A stretch of DNA of 64,000 bases from Roseiflexus sp034432635 (GCA_034432635.1 DAOUBK010000073.1:1-64000), one strand, 5' to 3'. Positions 7,988 through 17,964 are shown, numbered from the stretch's first letter. Notes: generated from the sequence alone by a model not told the origin. A program made the numbers and translations.

Positions 7988-9587
7988 CCTTACTGCCACG
8001 CTTCGGCGCAGTTACGATGAAGCGCCATACCCCGGGCGTGCGTATGCGCATACGCATCCGGATTACATGGCAGTACTGGCAACACTGCTCGGTCTGAGTC
8101 CTCCGCCGGTCGCGCGTTGTCGTGTGCTGGAGATCGGGTGCGCTTCTGGCAGCAATCTGCTCCCAATGGCGTCGAGCCTGCCGGAGGCGACATTTGTCGG
8201 CATCGATCTCTCGTCACGCCAGATTGCCAATGGACGTCGCATGATCCAGGCGCTTGGCATTACGAATGTGACGTTGCTCGAGCGCGATCTTCAGGAGGTT
8301 GGCGATGAACTGGGTCAGTTCGATTATATCATTGCGCACGGGGTCTACTCCTGGGTTCCGGCGCCGGTGCGCGATCGGCTCCTGGCGTTGACGAAACGCT
8401 GCCTTGCGCTGCACGGAATCGCATATATCAGTTACAATACCTATCCAGGCTGGCATATCCTGGGTGCATTGCGCGATCTGATGATCTATGCCGCCAGGGA
8501 TGTCGAAGATCCGCGCGAACGCGCACGTATCGCTCTGGCACTCCTCGACATGGTGGCGGAGAGCGACTCGGAGAACGCGAATGCTTTTCATAGTTTTATT
8601 GCCGCGTATGCCAGGCAGTTCCGTTCCATACTGAATCGACTGGGTTCGCTCAGTCATGCGTTCCTGATCCATGACGCGCTCGAAGTAGTGAACGAGCCGG
8701 TCTCCTTCGCCCAATTCGCCGTTCACGCTGCGCAGCACGGATTGCAGTACCTGTCTGAAACTGAATTTCCGATGGTCTTGCCGCTGGGATTGAAACCGGA
8801 AACGGTCGACGCCATCCGTTCTTTTTCACGAAGCGGCATCGATTTGGAGCAGTACATGGATTTTCTCCGCGGTCGACAGTTTCGCCAGACGCTCCTCTGC
8901 CACGATCATGTGACAGTGCGACGAACGTTGCGACCGGAGCGGTTGAGCGGGATGTCGGTCACTGCGCTGATGCATCCGGAAACGCAACCGCTCGATCTTG
9001 CCGGGAACGAGTGGGTGGTGTTTCGTAATCTGCACGGTGTGGCGTTCAGTGTTGCTGCGCCGATCACCAAAGCGGCGCTGCTCTGTCTGGCTGAAGCGTC
9101 GCCGCGCGCGGTTGCATTCGAGGATCTGGTGATCATGGCACAGCGCCGTGCTGTGGCGGCGGGAAAATCGCCGGAAGACACCGAACGGTCGGCGCTGGCG
9201 CGTCGGTTGGGCGGCGATCTGCTGCGCGCGTTTGCTACAGCGACTTCGCTGGTATCATTCCATCTGCATCCGCCGTCGGTGGCGACGCACCCTGGCGAAC
9301 GTCCAAAAGTGACGCCCGTGGCGCGCCTAGAGGCGCAGCATGGTGAAGAGGTGACCAATCTCTACCACGATGTGCTCATGCTCGATCCGTTCGACCGTCG
9401 TCTGGTGCAGTTGCTCGATGGATGCCACGACCGCAGAGCGCTGGAGGAGATGATAGCTGCTGCGGTGATCGCCGGTGAGGTGCCGTATGCCGGGGATCAT
9501 GGACAGCCAGCATCGCTGGCAGGGCTTGCTGCCGACATCGAGCAACGGTTGAACTGGTTTGCCCGGGTTGCACTGCTGGTTGAATGA
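7980..9587 (+). CDS. SAM-dependent methyltransferase with methyltransferase-regulatory domain
   Basis: A 535-residue protein. The N-terminal third is a class I methyltransferase: 'RVLEIGCASGSNLLPMA' is the SAM-binding glycine-rich motif I and 'ATFVGIDLSSRQIA' the motif II acidic strand. Residues from about 200 match the methyltransferase-regulatory domain (PF10119 type), and a third winged-helix-like region follows to the end. ATG 7980 is preferred over an upstream GTG at 7923 because the family begins with 'YDEAPYPGRAYAHTHPDYMA'. The ATG overlaps the stop of the FHA-tail gene by 8 bp, so the two are probably coupled. The substrate is unknown; the tight coupling to the eCIS operon raises the possibility that it modifies an eCIS protein. 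Confidence 0.82.
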   Translation: MDDLTATLRRSYDEAPYPGRAYAHTHPDYMAVLATLLGLSPPPVARCRVLEIGCASGSNLLPMASSLPEATFVGIDLSSRQIANGRRMIQALGITNVTLLERDLQEVGDELGQFDYIIAHGVYSWVPAPVRDRLLALTKRCLALHGIAYISYNTYPGWHILGALRDLMIYAARDVEDPRERARIALALLDMVAESDSENANAFHSFIAAYARQFRSILNRLGSLSHAFLIHDALEVVNEPVSFAQFAVHAAQHGLQYLSETEFPMVLPLGLKPETVDAIRSFSRSGIDLEQYMDFLRGRQFRQTLLCHDHVTVRRTLRPERLSGMSVTALMHPETQPLDLAGNEWVVFRNLHGVAFSVAAPITKAALLCLAEASPRAVAFEDLVIMAQRRAVAAGKSPEDTERSALARRLGGDLLRAFATATSLVSFHLHPPSVATHPGERPKVTPVARLEAQHGEEVTNLYHDVLMLDPFDRRLVQLLDGCHDRRALEEMIAAAVIAGEVPYAGDHGQPASLAGLAADIEQRLNWFARVALLVE

Positions 9588-9694
9588 TGGGTCGTGCGCC
9601 TGGACGCCAGAAGAGTTCAGCAACATTCTGGAACAGGCAAGTTTTGCTTCAGATGCCCGCGCCCCCAGGATGACAGCCTCTCAGGAGTGATGCT

Positions 9695-12600
9695 ATGACA
9701 GAGTTCATCGGTCAGACAATCGGTAATTATCGAATCGAAGCGGTGCTCGGCGCCGGGGGCATGGGGCAGGTCTTTCGCGCACAACATATTCACCTCGATC
9801 GCCCGGTGGCCGTCAAGGTGATGCATGCCAATCTGTCGCACGATCCCGGCTTTCAGGCGCGGTTCCGCCAGGAAGCCCGCGCGATCGCCGCGCTTCAGCA
9901 TCCGAATATCGTTGAAGTGTACGATTTCGGTGAGCAGAATGGCTTGATGTATCTGGTGATGGAACTGTTGAGCGATGGATCGCTGCGCGGGTTGATGCAG
10001 AAACATGCCCGCGAAGGTAAAACCTGGCCCCTTCTGCTGGCGATCGATCTGGTACGGCAGGCAGCCGAAGGGCTGGCGTATGCCCACAGTCAGGGGATGA
10101 TCCACCGCGACATCAAACCCGACAATATGCTGCTACGCGCGGTTTCCGGCACACTGGGACGCTATGCCCTCAAAATCACCGATTTCGGTCTGGCGCGCAT
10201 GGCGGAAGGGTCGACGATGACGGCTACCGGTACAGCGATGGGCACGCCGGCATATATGTCGCCGGAGCAGTGTCAGGGCGCGCACGTCGATCTCCGCAGC
10301 GATATTTATGCGCTGGGGGTGGTGCTGTACGAGGTGACGACCGGGTATCTGCCGTTTACGGCAGCCACGCTGAGTGAAGCAGCGTATAAGCACGTGTTTG
10401 TGCCGCCGACGCCGCCACGTCAGGTGTGCGCCGATCTACCGCCAGAGTTAGAGGAAATTGTGCTGCGCTGCCTGGCGAAACGCCCCGAGGAACGATTTGC
10501 CAGCGCAACCGAGATTGCTGTTGGTCTGCGCGCGTTGCTGGGACGCGCCGATCCAACGCTGACGCATGCCACCGTTATGGCGCACCCCAATGAACCCCCG
10601 CCCGTCTCGCCGCAGGGTGTTGTTCTCACCCCGCCGCCGCAACCGACGGCGGCGATGCCTTCGAGTGGGACGTTGCCACCGGCGATGCCGTCGCTATCGG
10701 GCGCTGCCCTCCTGCCGCGCATCCAGGTGCGCGACAGCAGTGGCAATCTGCTGCGTGTGGTCGAACTGACAAGTGATGGCGTCACGGTAGGACGGCAATC
10801 GACGAATACCCTGGTGCTCGAATCGGAAGGGGTATCGCGTTCGCACATGCGGGTGGACTGGGATGGTCGGCAGGTGACGGTGACCGATCTGGGGTCGAGC
10901 AATGGCACCCTGTTGGACGCTATCCGTATCCCTGCACGTGTGGCGCAGCCGTGGGGGTGGCGCAAGATTGTGCGGGTTGGTCCGTTCTGGTTGCGGCTGG
11001 AGCCGCCAGCCCAGAGTGCTGAGACGGGTGGAGCATTGCTTCAGCCAGCGCGCGATGCGCAACCGACGGCCACTCCCCCGCCGGTTGCGGTGACACGCCC
11101 CATGCCGACCGGTATGGCGACAGCCAGTATCAGCACCGGGCGCATCGGGGTCGTGTTGGAAGACGAAACCCTGACCCTGAATCCGGGACAACCTGTGCCG
11201 TTGCGTCTGACGCTGGCAAATCTGGGAACGGTCGTGGATCATTTCAGTATCGAAGTGGAGGGTGCGCCGGCGGAATGGGTGCGCCAGCCCGCCGATGCGC
11301 TTCAGTTGATGCCGGGTGTGCAGATGCTGGTGGTGCTGACCGTGACCGCCCCACGGTCACCGGCGAGTCGCGCCGGCGATTATCAGGTGACGCTGCGGGT
11401 GCGTTCGCGCGAGAATCCAACTGAGGTGGGGGTGGCGCATGGACAATGGACGGTGCTGCCATTTGCAGCGCCGGTGCTGTCGCTTGCGCCAAAGCGAGCA
11501 ACCGGGCGTGGACAGGCGCGCTTTACCACGACCCTGCGCAATAACGGTAACGCTCCGATCCAGTGCGCGCTGCGTGCTGAGGATGATGAACATGCGTTAC
11601 GCTACCGCTTCGAGCCGCTAGAGGTGACGCTGGCACCGGGCGCCGAAGTAGACGTGCCCACGATCGTCTCCGGTCGGCAACACTGGTTTGGCCGCGAACA
11701 GACGCGCAGTTTTACAGTCGGTGCGGTTGTGGCCGGCAGCGAGGGACCTCCCGTGGCGACCGGGCAATTCGTGCAACTGCCGATTATTCCGGCGTGGGCA
11801 GTCACACTGTTGTTCCTGCTCATCCCGCTGTGTTTGGGTGGGGTGTTCTTCGGCAATGAAATGCTGATTGTGCGTCCGGCAGCGGCGACGGCGACCGCCG
11901 CGACCGCGGAAGCAGCCGGTGTGATTGCAGCGGCGAATACCGCGACTGCCGTTGTGGTCAATACGGCGGTGCAGGCAACAATCGAAGCCAAAGAGACGTT
12001 AGCGCTCGTGCAGCAGCAGACCATTGCCGCCGCGCCGATCGAAACACAGATTGCATTCCAGTCGGAACAGAATACCCAGATTGCCCAGACGCAACAGGCG
12101 CAGCAGGCGCAACAGGCTGCCGCGCAACAGACACAACAGGCACAACAGGCGCAACAGGCTGCTGCGCAACAGACACAACAGGCACAACAGGCACAACAGG
12201 CGCAACAGGCTGCTGCGCAGCAGACCCAGCAGGCGCAGCAGGCGATCCAGCAGGCGACGCAGCAGGCGGCTGTACAACAAACTGCCGCCGCAGCCGCGCA
12301 GCAGGCAACGCAGGCGGCACTGGATGCGCAGGCAACGCAGCAGGCGCTCGATGCACAGGCGACCATGGCAGCGGCAGCGAATGCCGAGACGGCCAGTGCA
12401 GTCGCTGCGCAGCAGACGATGCTGGCGCAGACGGCTGCGGTCGTCGCTGCCCAGCAGACATCGGTGGCCGCGACGGCAACGACGCAGGCAGCGGCATTCA
12501 ATGCGTTTCTGGGTGATTGGGTCAATGTCGATACTGCGACGAGCGGTATGACCCGTCTGGTGATTGGAAAGCAGAACGAAACGAACTATACATTTCAAGG

Positions 12601-12880
12601 CTATGGCAAATGTTCCCCGCACGATTGCGACTGGGGCGTGATACAGGTGCCGTATACGCCGGGTCAACTGGTTGGAGTGTACGATTTTGGTTTCAAGACA
12701 ACGCGCATCACGGTGCGCTTGCAGGACGATAAATTGCTTGCCGAGGTCTTCGATGATTACCGCCCTTCCGATCCACGTCCTGACCGGACAACCAACTATG
12801 TGTTGCGCCGGCAATGGGGTATGAGACCTGATCTGATACTAGAGCCCCCTCTAGTGTTCTGGCTCACGCCTGCGCCGTAG
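9695..12880 (+). CDS. Membrane Ser/Thr kinase with FHA domain, Gln/Ala-rich stalk and sensor-like C-terminus
   Basis: A 1061-residue protein. Kinase domain residues 11-280 is complete: glycine loop GAGGMG (19-24), VAVK Lys41, HRD 137-139 with KPDN, DFG 163-165 and 'GTPAYMSPEQ'. FHA at about 343-435 has intact GR, SRSH and SSNGT. Two beta-sandwich domains follow (about 485-590 and 593-690), then a membrane helix at about 697-720. Beyond it is a long Ala/Gln/Thr-rich region with 14-residue 'AQQTQQAQQAQQAA' repeats and a final domain of about 125 residues starting 'FLGDWVNVD' and containing CSPHDCDW, probably on the outer side. An AGGAG lies 8 bp before the ATG. It is the first of six paralogues. 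Its signal and targets are unknown. Confidence 0.88.
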   Translation: MTEFIGQTIGNYRIEAVLGAGGMGQVFRAQHIHLDRPVAVKVMHANLSHDPGFQARFRQEARAIAALQHPNIVEVYDFGEQNGLMYLVMELLSDGSLRGLMQKHAREGKTWPLLLAIDLVRQAAEGLAYAHSQGMIHRDIKPDNMLLRAVSGTLGRYALKITDFGLARMAEGSTMTATGTAMGTPAYMSPEQCQGAHVDLRSDIYALGVVLYEVTTGYLPFTAATLSEAAYKHVFVPPTPPRQVCADLPPELEEIVLRCLAKRPEERFASATEIAVGLRALLGRADPTLTHATVMAHPNEPPPVSPQGVVLTPPPQPTAAMPSSGTLPPAMPSLSGAALLPRIQVRDSSGNLLRVVELTSDGVTVGRQSTNTLVLESEGVSRSHMRVDWDGRQVTVTDLGSSNGTLLDAIRIPARVAQPWGWRKIVRVGPFWLRLEPPAQSAETGGALLQPARDAQPTATPPPVAVTRPMPTGMATASISTGRIGVVLEDETLTLNPGQPVPLRLTLANLGTVVDHFSIEVEGAPAEWVRQPADALQLMPGVQMLVVLTVTAPRSPASRAGDYQVTLRVRSRENPTEVGVAHGQWTVLPFAAPVLSLAPKRATGRGQARFTTTLRNNGNAPIQCALRAEDDEHALRYRFEPLEVTLAPGAEVDVPTIVSGRQHWFGREQTRSFTVGAVVAGSEGPPVATGQFVQLPIIPAWAVTLLFLLIPLCLGGVFFGNEMLIVRPAAATATAATAEAAGVIAAANTATAVVVNTAVQATIEAKETLALVQQQTIAAAPIETQIAFQSEQNTQIAQTQQAQQAQQAAAQQTQQAQQAQQAAAQQTQQAQQAQQAQQAAAQQTQQAQQAIQQATQQAAVQQTAAAAAQQATQAALDAQATQQALDAQATMAAAANAETASAVAAQQTMLAQTAAVVAAQQTSVAATATTQAAAFNAFLGDWVNVDTATSGMTRLVIGKQNETNYTFQGYGKCSPHDCDWGVIQVPYTPGQLVGVYDFGFKTTRITVRLQDDKLLAEVFDDYRPSDPRPDRTTNYVLRRQWGMRPDLILEPPLVFWLTPAP
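12091..12250 (+). repeat. Coding tandem repeat (Gln/Ala-rich stalk)
   Basis: Near-identical units of about 42 bp, built on CAACAGGC and coding for QQTQQAQQAQQAAA, are repeated about three to four times inside the first kinase gene. The repeat predicts a flexible or helical stalk whose length may vary between strains through slippage. Confidence 0.85.
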
Positions 12881-12931
12881 GACAGTCCATGCGCGTCGCA
12901 GCAGAAATCGTTCTCACAGGAGCCGCAGACC

Positions 12932-15900
12932 ATGACTGAGTTCATCGGAAAAACCATCGGCAATTACCGCATCGAAGCGCTGCTGGGTGCCGGCGGCATG
13001 GGGCAGGTGTTCCGTGTGCGTCACATCCATCTGAATCGTCCGGCGGCGCTGAAATTGCTGCACGGCAATCTGGCGCAGGACCCGATGTTTCAGACCCGCT
13101 TCCGCCAGGAGGCGCAGGCAGCGGCGAAATTGCGCCATCCGCATATCGTTGAGGTGTACGACTTCGACGAATTCGAGGGGATGGTGTATCTGGTGATGGA
13201 ACTGGTGACCGGCGGCTCGATGCGCGGATGGTTGCGCGCCGTGGCGCAACAGACCGCCGGGAGCCTGGTACAGGGGCTGGAACTGGTGCGTCAGGCTGCG
13301 GATGCACTGGCGTATGCGCATGCGATGGGCATGGTGCACCGCGATATCAAGCCGGATAACCTGCTGCTGCAGCCCGGCTTTGCCGGACAGGGTCCGACGA
13401 TGAAAGTGGCGGACTTCGGGCTGGCGCGGATGACCGAGGGAAGCAACCTGACGGCAACGGGGATGGCGATGGGTACGCCGGCCTACATGTCGCCGGAGCA
13501 GTGCCAGGGGAAACCGCTCGATGGCCGCAGCGACATCTATGCGCTAGGGGTGGTGCTGTATGAAGTGGCGACCGGCACGCTGCCGTTCGTAGTCAAAACC
13601 GTCAGTGAAGCGGTGTTCAAGCATGTGTATGTGTCTGCGCCGTCACCACGCCAAGTGCGACCGGAATTGCCCGATGTTGTCGAGACAATTGTGCTGCGCT
13701 GCCTGGCAAAGATGCCGGAGGAACGGTTTGCAACGGCCGCCGATCTGTCGGCGACGTTGTACGAGGCGCTCAGTGCAATTGCACCCGATATGGCGATTGG
13801 AGACGACGAGGGTGGCGCTGTACTGACCGAGATTGCTGCTCACACCCGCATCCAGACGCTCCGCGCCGGTCCTGCTCCGGTTGCGCCGACGATCATGGGT
13901 GGCGGCGCATTGCCGCGAGTACAGGTGCTGGATGGTGCCGGCACGTTACTCCAGGTGGTTGCGGTGCGCCCCAGCGGATTGACGGTTGGACGGGTGGAGC
14001 GCAACGATGTGGTGCTGGTGGGGGAGGGAGTGTCACGCCACCATCTGCGCCTGGAATGGGACGGAGCTCAGGTGCTAGCGACCGATCTGGGATCGAGCAA
14101 CGGAACAATCCTGGATGATCGACCGCTGCCGCCGCAGGAAGCAGTGGTCTGGCCCTGGCGCACGATGTTGCGGGTTGGGTCATACTGGTTGCGCCTCGAT
14201 CCGCCAGACCGCATTGAAAGTGGACAGGTTGCCAAGCCAACCGGCGGCGCGTTGACGACCCCGCAAACGGTGGCAACGCCGGGTGGCGGGGTGATGACGG
14301 TGCTGCCATTGTCAGGCGGTGGCGTGCCACTTTCCTATTCCCAGGCGTTCATGACGACCGGTATGGTCGGGGTTGTGCTCGAGCCTGAGACGCTGGCGAT
14401 GACGCCGGGGCAGACCTCGACCGTTGCGGTAACGCTGGCTAATCTGAGCGATCAGGTGGATCATCTGACCGTCGGAGTGAGTGGCGTGCTGCCAGAGTGG
14501 GTAACGCTGCCGCCAGCAGCGCAGTTGCCACCGCGCGGTCAGACGACGGTGATGCTGACGGTGCACCCGCCAGCCGAGCCGGATGCCCGCGCCGGCGAGT
14601 ATCCGGTCGAGATTACCGCGCGATCGCGTGCGCGTCCCTCGGAGGGCGGGTCGGTGCTGGCGCGCTGGACGGTGCGCCCGTATGCAAAAGAGGAGTTGAC
14701 CCTCTTACCAACACGGGCGCGTGGACGGCAGCGCGGGGTCATGAAGGCAACGGTGCGTAATCTGGGGAATGCTGCGGTGCGCTATCGGTTGCGGGGTGAA
14801 GCGGACGAAGCGGGTGTACAGGTCTCCCTCACGCCGGAGGAACTGACGATTGATCCGGGGGCGAGCGCCAGCGCCACGGTGACGGTGGAGGGTGCGATCA
14901 ACCCGTTTGGCAGCGAGATGTCCCATGGAATGACGGTCACAGCCGTAGCGGATCACGGCGCCACGCTGCGCGCGACCGGTATGTGGGTGCAGAATGCGCT
15001 GCTTCCGGCATGGAGCCTGATCGCAGTTTTGCTGATGCTGGGATTGGGACTGTCACACGGTTTTGGCGCACTGCCGGCGTCGCTGGCTGGTGGGCTGCCG
15101 GGGTATGCGGTGCTGCGCGCCGGTGCAGGCGCCGATATGGACATCGCGGGTGAAGTGGGGCTGCCGGAGACGACGATGGCCATTGAAGAGACGACGCTGC
15201 CGGAAGCGAGTCCAAGTCCAACGGCGCTGCCGGAACCAACGCTGGCGGGTGCCGATGTGACGGTAACCAGCAACGCCGGTATGGACGCAGGTGCGGATGC
15301 CACGGCTACTGCGGCTGCACTGGCATCGGGCGGAGATGGTACGGGCGATGCTGGCGGTACAGGCGGCACGGGTAGTGGTAGCGGTGGCAGTGATGCCGGT
15401 GGAGGGGGTAGTGGAGGAGGCAACGATGCCGGAGGAGGGGGAACCGGTTTGACGCCAACCCCAACGGCGACAGCAACGCGCACACCGACCCCAACGGCTA
15501 CGCCAGCAGCAACTGCGACACCGGAGCCGACCAGTACGCCGGAGCCGACCAGTACGCCGGAGCCGACCAGCACTGCTACGTCATTGCCGACGAATACGCC
15601 AACACCGACAGAAACGCCAGTTCCGCCGACAAATACGCCTACGTTTACGCCAACACCCACGACGACACCAACACCCACACACACGCCAACACCCACGGTT
15701 ACGCCAACACCCAACCAGGTTATGGCAGCGCCACCGGCTCATCGTGCTCCGCCGAACGGCGCCGTGTTCTTCCATTTCCCGCGTGATACCATTCTGCAGT
15801 GGGCGCAGGTTTCAGGCGCAGTGTCCTACCGGGTCGAAGTTGATTGTTTTCACTGTTGTGGCTGGGGTGTGTGGTGTACAGATGTCGGGCGAACGTGGAG

Positions 15901-16057
15901 GGTCGAAAGTGTCCCTCATATCGATGGGGCTGTATTCAATGAGTTCCGTTTCTCCTGGGTTGGCGCTCAACCGGGGCGCTGGCGCGTGTCGGCAATCGAT
16001 GCCGATGGGCGCGAAGGCCCACGCCATGAGTGGTGGTACTTCGAGTTTCGGCAGTGA
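12932..16057 (+). CDS. Membrane Ser/Thr kinase with FHA domain and Thr/Pro-rich outer region
   Basis: A 1041-residue paralogue of the kinase just upstream. The kinase domain is complete: GAGGMG (19-24), Lys41 in 'AALKLL', HRD 136-138, DFG 161-163. The FHA at about 325-425 is intact (GR, SRHH, SSNGT). Two beta-sandwich domains lead to a membrane helix starting 'LLPAWSLIAVLLMLGLGL' and the paralogue signature 'LPASLAGGLPGY'. Outside lie a Gly-rich patch, then a long run of TPTPT-type repeats, and a final domain of about 105 residues with Cys pairs (CFHCCGW...WC) and a beta-sandwich look ('ILQWAQVSGAVSYRVEV'). It probably senses something outside or at the wall; the ligand cannot be named. Spacing to the previous gene is 51 bp. 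Confidence 0.87.
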   Translation: MTEFIGKTIGNYRIEALLGAGGMGQVFRVRHIHLNRPAALKLLHGNLAQDPMFQTRFRQEAQAAAKLRHPHIVEVYDFDEFEGMVYLVMELVTGGSMRGWLRAVAQQTAGSLVQGLELVRQAADALAYAHAMGMVHRDIKPDNLLLQPGFAGQGPTMKVADFGLARMTEGSNLTATGMAMGTPAYMSPEQCQGKPLDGRSDIYALGVVLYEVATGTLPFVVKTVSEAVFKHVYVSAPSPRQVRPELPDVVETIVLRCLAKMPEERFATAADLSATLYEALSAIAPDMAIGDDEGGAVLTEIAAHTRIQTLRAGPAPVAPTIMGGGALPRVQVLDGAGTLLQVVAVRPSGLTVGRVERNDVVLVGEGVSRHHLRLEWDGAQVLATDLGSSNGTILDDRPLPPQEAVVWPWRTMLRVGSYWLRLDPPDRIESGQVAKPTGGALTTPQTVATPGGGVMTVLPLSGGGVPLSYSQAFMTTGMVGVVLEPETLAMTPGQTSTVAVTLANLSDQVDHLTVGVSGVLPEWVTLPPAAQLPPRGQTTVMLTVHPPAEPDARAGEYPVEITARSRARPSEGGSVLARWTVRPYAKEELTLLPTRARGRQRGVMKATVRNLGNAAVRYRLRGEADEAGVQVSLTPEELTIDPGASASATVTVEGAINPFGSEMSHGMTVTAVADHGATLRATGMWVQNALLPAWSLIAVLLMLGLGLSHGFGALPASLAGGLPGYAVLRAGAGADMDIAGEVGLPETTMAIEETTLPEASPSPTALPEPTLAGADVTVTSNAGMDAGADATATAAALASGGDGTGDAGGTGGTGSGSGGSDAGGGGSGGGNDAGGGGTGLTPTPTATATRTPTPTATPAATATPEPTSTPEPTSTPEPTSTATSLPTNTPTPTETPVPPTNTPTFTPTPTTTPTPTHTPTPTVTPTPNQVMAAPPAHRAPPNGAVFFHFPRDTILQWAQVSGAVSYRVEVDCFHCCGWGVWCTDVGRTWRVESVPHIDGAVFNEFRFSWVGAQPGRWRVSAIDADGREGPRHEWWYFEFRQ

Positions 16058-16060
16058 GCG

Positions 16061-17914
16061 ATGAACGACTTACTGGGACAAATTATCGGCAACTGTCGCA
16101 TCGAGGCATTGCTCGGTGCGGGTGGTATGGGGCAGGTCTACCGCGTGCGCCATGTGCATCTTGATCGATTGCAGGCGCTGAAGGTCATGCATGCGCATCT
16201 TGCCAGCGATCCCGGTTTCCAGGTGCGTTTTCGTCGGGAGGCTCAGGCGATTGCTGCACTCGAACATCCGCACATTGTGCGCATCTTTGGGTTCGATGAG
16301 CAGGATGGGCGGTACTACATCACGATGGAGTACCTGCCGGACGGCTCGCTACGCACGCTGCTCGACCGTCGCGCCCGTGATGGGGCGACATGGCCGCTCC
16401 AGTTCGGGCTAGACCTGGTGCGGCAGGCGGCTGAGGCGCTCGATTTCGCCCACGCACGGGGCATCGTCCATCGTGACATCAAACCGGACAATATCCTGAT
16501 CGAGCGCCACGCCGGTCCTGGAGGACGTTCGCTCTACATCGTCAAACTGACCGATTTCGGTCTGGCGCGCATGGTCGAGGGCGGTGGTGGCATCACTGCC
16601 AGCGGTGTGACCGTCGGCACACCGGCGTACATGTCGCCGGAGCAGTGTCAGGGTTTGCCCGTCGATGGACGCAGCGATATTTATTCGCTCGGTATCGTTC
16701 TGTACGAAGTGGTCACCGGGTATCTGCCGTTTACGGTCAGCCGGATCAGTGAAGCGGTCGAGAAGCATGTCTATGCGCAACCGCCGTCGCCACGCACGGT
16801 TGCTCCCGATCTGCCGGTGGCGGTCGAAGCGATTATTCTGCGCTGTCTGGCGAAGCGACCGGAAGAGCGTTTTGCCACCGGCGCCGAACTTGCTCAGGCG
16901 CTGCGCCAGGCAATGCAGATGCCCGAATCTGCTCCAGTGCTAGCCCCGGAGGGATTGGTGGTGCGGGTGCTGGATGCTACAGAACAGGTGGTGCGGGAGG
17001 CGCCACTCACCGAACAGGGGTTAACCATCGGTCGCCGCGCTGGCAATCAGATCGTCCTCGATGATCCGGCGGTTTCGCGCAATCACCTGCATATTGAGTG
17101 GAGCGGGCGACGGGTACGGGTCAAAGACCTGGGTTCGCGCGGCGGGACGTTGCTCGATGGTACGCCGGTGAAGCCGCACGAACCGCATACCTGGAACATT
17201 GGACAGTCCCTGAGGGTGGGTCCGTTTACGCTGGAACTGGTGCAGCGTCGTGACGATCAGTTCGGTATCGCTCTGGCGCCGGGGCAGGAGGCGCTAGACA
17301 TCGTCGCCGGTCAACCAGCAACGGTTGATGTGACGCTGGTGAACCGCGCCGCTGCTGATACCCTGACGCTAGCGGTTGAAGGGTGGCCCGCAGCATGGAT
17401 TCAGCTGCCGGAACAACCGGTACGGATCGATGGCGGCGCCCAGTTGGTGGTGCATCTGACGCTTCAGACGCCCGCAGCGTCGGGTGTACGGTTCGGTGCG
17501 TATCAGGTGCGGGTGCATGCCCGCTCGACAACGCAACCGCAGATCGGGGCGTCGGTTGAAGCAACCTGGACGGTTATTGCTCCACCATTGCTGACGGTGC
17601 AGGTATCGCCCGCAACAGCGCGTGGACGGGATCGGGCACGCTACATAGTTCGCCTGACCAATCAGGGTGGAACGGTTGCGCATGTGGTGTTGATGGCAGA
17701 GGATGCCGGTCAGGCGCTGGCGTACAATTTCGGACGTCACGAGGTGCACCTCGCTGCCGGCGAGACGGTCGATATGCCGCTCGAAGTTCGCAGCGACCGG
17801 CGCATCTTTGGCAGCACTCAGACACATCATTTTGTGGTGACTGCTGCCGTGCTCGGCGTCGGTTCGACGCAGGCGACGGCAACGTTTGTGCAGACGGCGC
17901 TCCTGGCGATCTAG
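16061..17914 (+). CDS. Soluble Ser/Thr kinase with degenerate FHA, truncated before the membrane helix
   Basis: A 617-residue paralogue. The kinase part is complete (GAGGMG, 'ALKVMH' Lys41, HRDIKPDN, DFGLARM, GTPAYMSPEQ). The FHA at about 300-395 keeps GR and SRNH but reads GSRGGT in place of GSSNGT, so the usual Asn is lost. Both beta-sandwich domains follow, and the protein stops at 'ATFVQTALLAI', exactly where the relatives run into their membrane helix ('VQNALLPAW...'). It is thus predicted to be cytoplasmic. Its ATG is only 3 bp after the upstream stop, with little Shine-Dalgarno sequence, pointing to translational coupling. Confidence 0.87.
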   Translation: MNDLLGQIIGNCRIEALLGAGGMGQVYRVRHVHLDRLQALKVMHAHLASDPGFQVRFRREAQAIAALEHPHIVRIFGFDEQDGRYYITMEYLPDGSLRTLLDRRARDGATWPLQFGLDLVRQAAEALDFAHARGIVHRDIKPDNILIERHAGPGGRSLYIVKLTDFGLARMVEGGGGITASGVTVGTPAYMSPEQCQGLPVDGRSDIYSLGIVLYEVVTGYLPFTVSRISEAVEKHVYAQPPSPRTVAPDLPVAVEAIILRCLAKRPEERFATGAELAQALRQAMQMPESAPVLAPEGLVVRVLDATEQVVREAPLTEQGLTIGRRAGNQIVLDDPAVSRNHLHIEWSGRRVRVKDLGSRGGTLLDGTPVKPHEPHTWNIGQSLRVGPFTLELVQRRDDQFGIALAPGQEALDIVAGQPATVDVTLVNRAAADTLTLAVEGWPAAWIQLPEQPVRIDGGAQLVVHLTLQTPAASGVRFGAYQVRVHARSTTQPQIGASVEATWTVIAPPLLTVQVSPATARGRDRARYIVRLTNQGGTVAHVVLMAEDAGQALAYNFGRHEVHLAAGETVDMPLEVRSDRRIFGSTQTHHFVVTAAVLGVGSTQATATFVQTALLAI

Positions 17915-17964
17915 CGTCCGTTTGCGTGTTTCCTGAACCAGGAGTTACAGGGCGGGGGCTTTGT

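Noticed and set aside
11602..12525. Minus-strand frame coding an Ala/Cys-rich protein with CCAACCACC-type repeats
   Set aside because: It is the mirror of the CAACAGGCG repeat in the kinase gene; composition is an artefact of the repeat.
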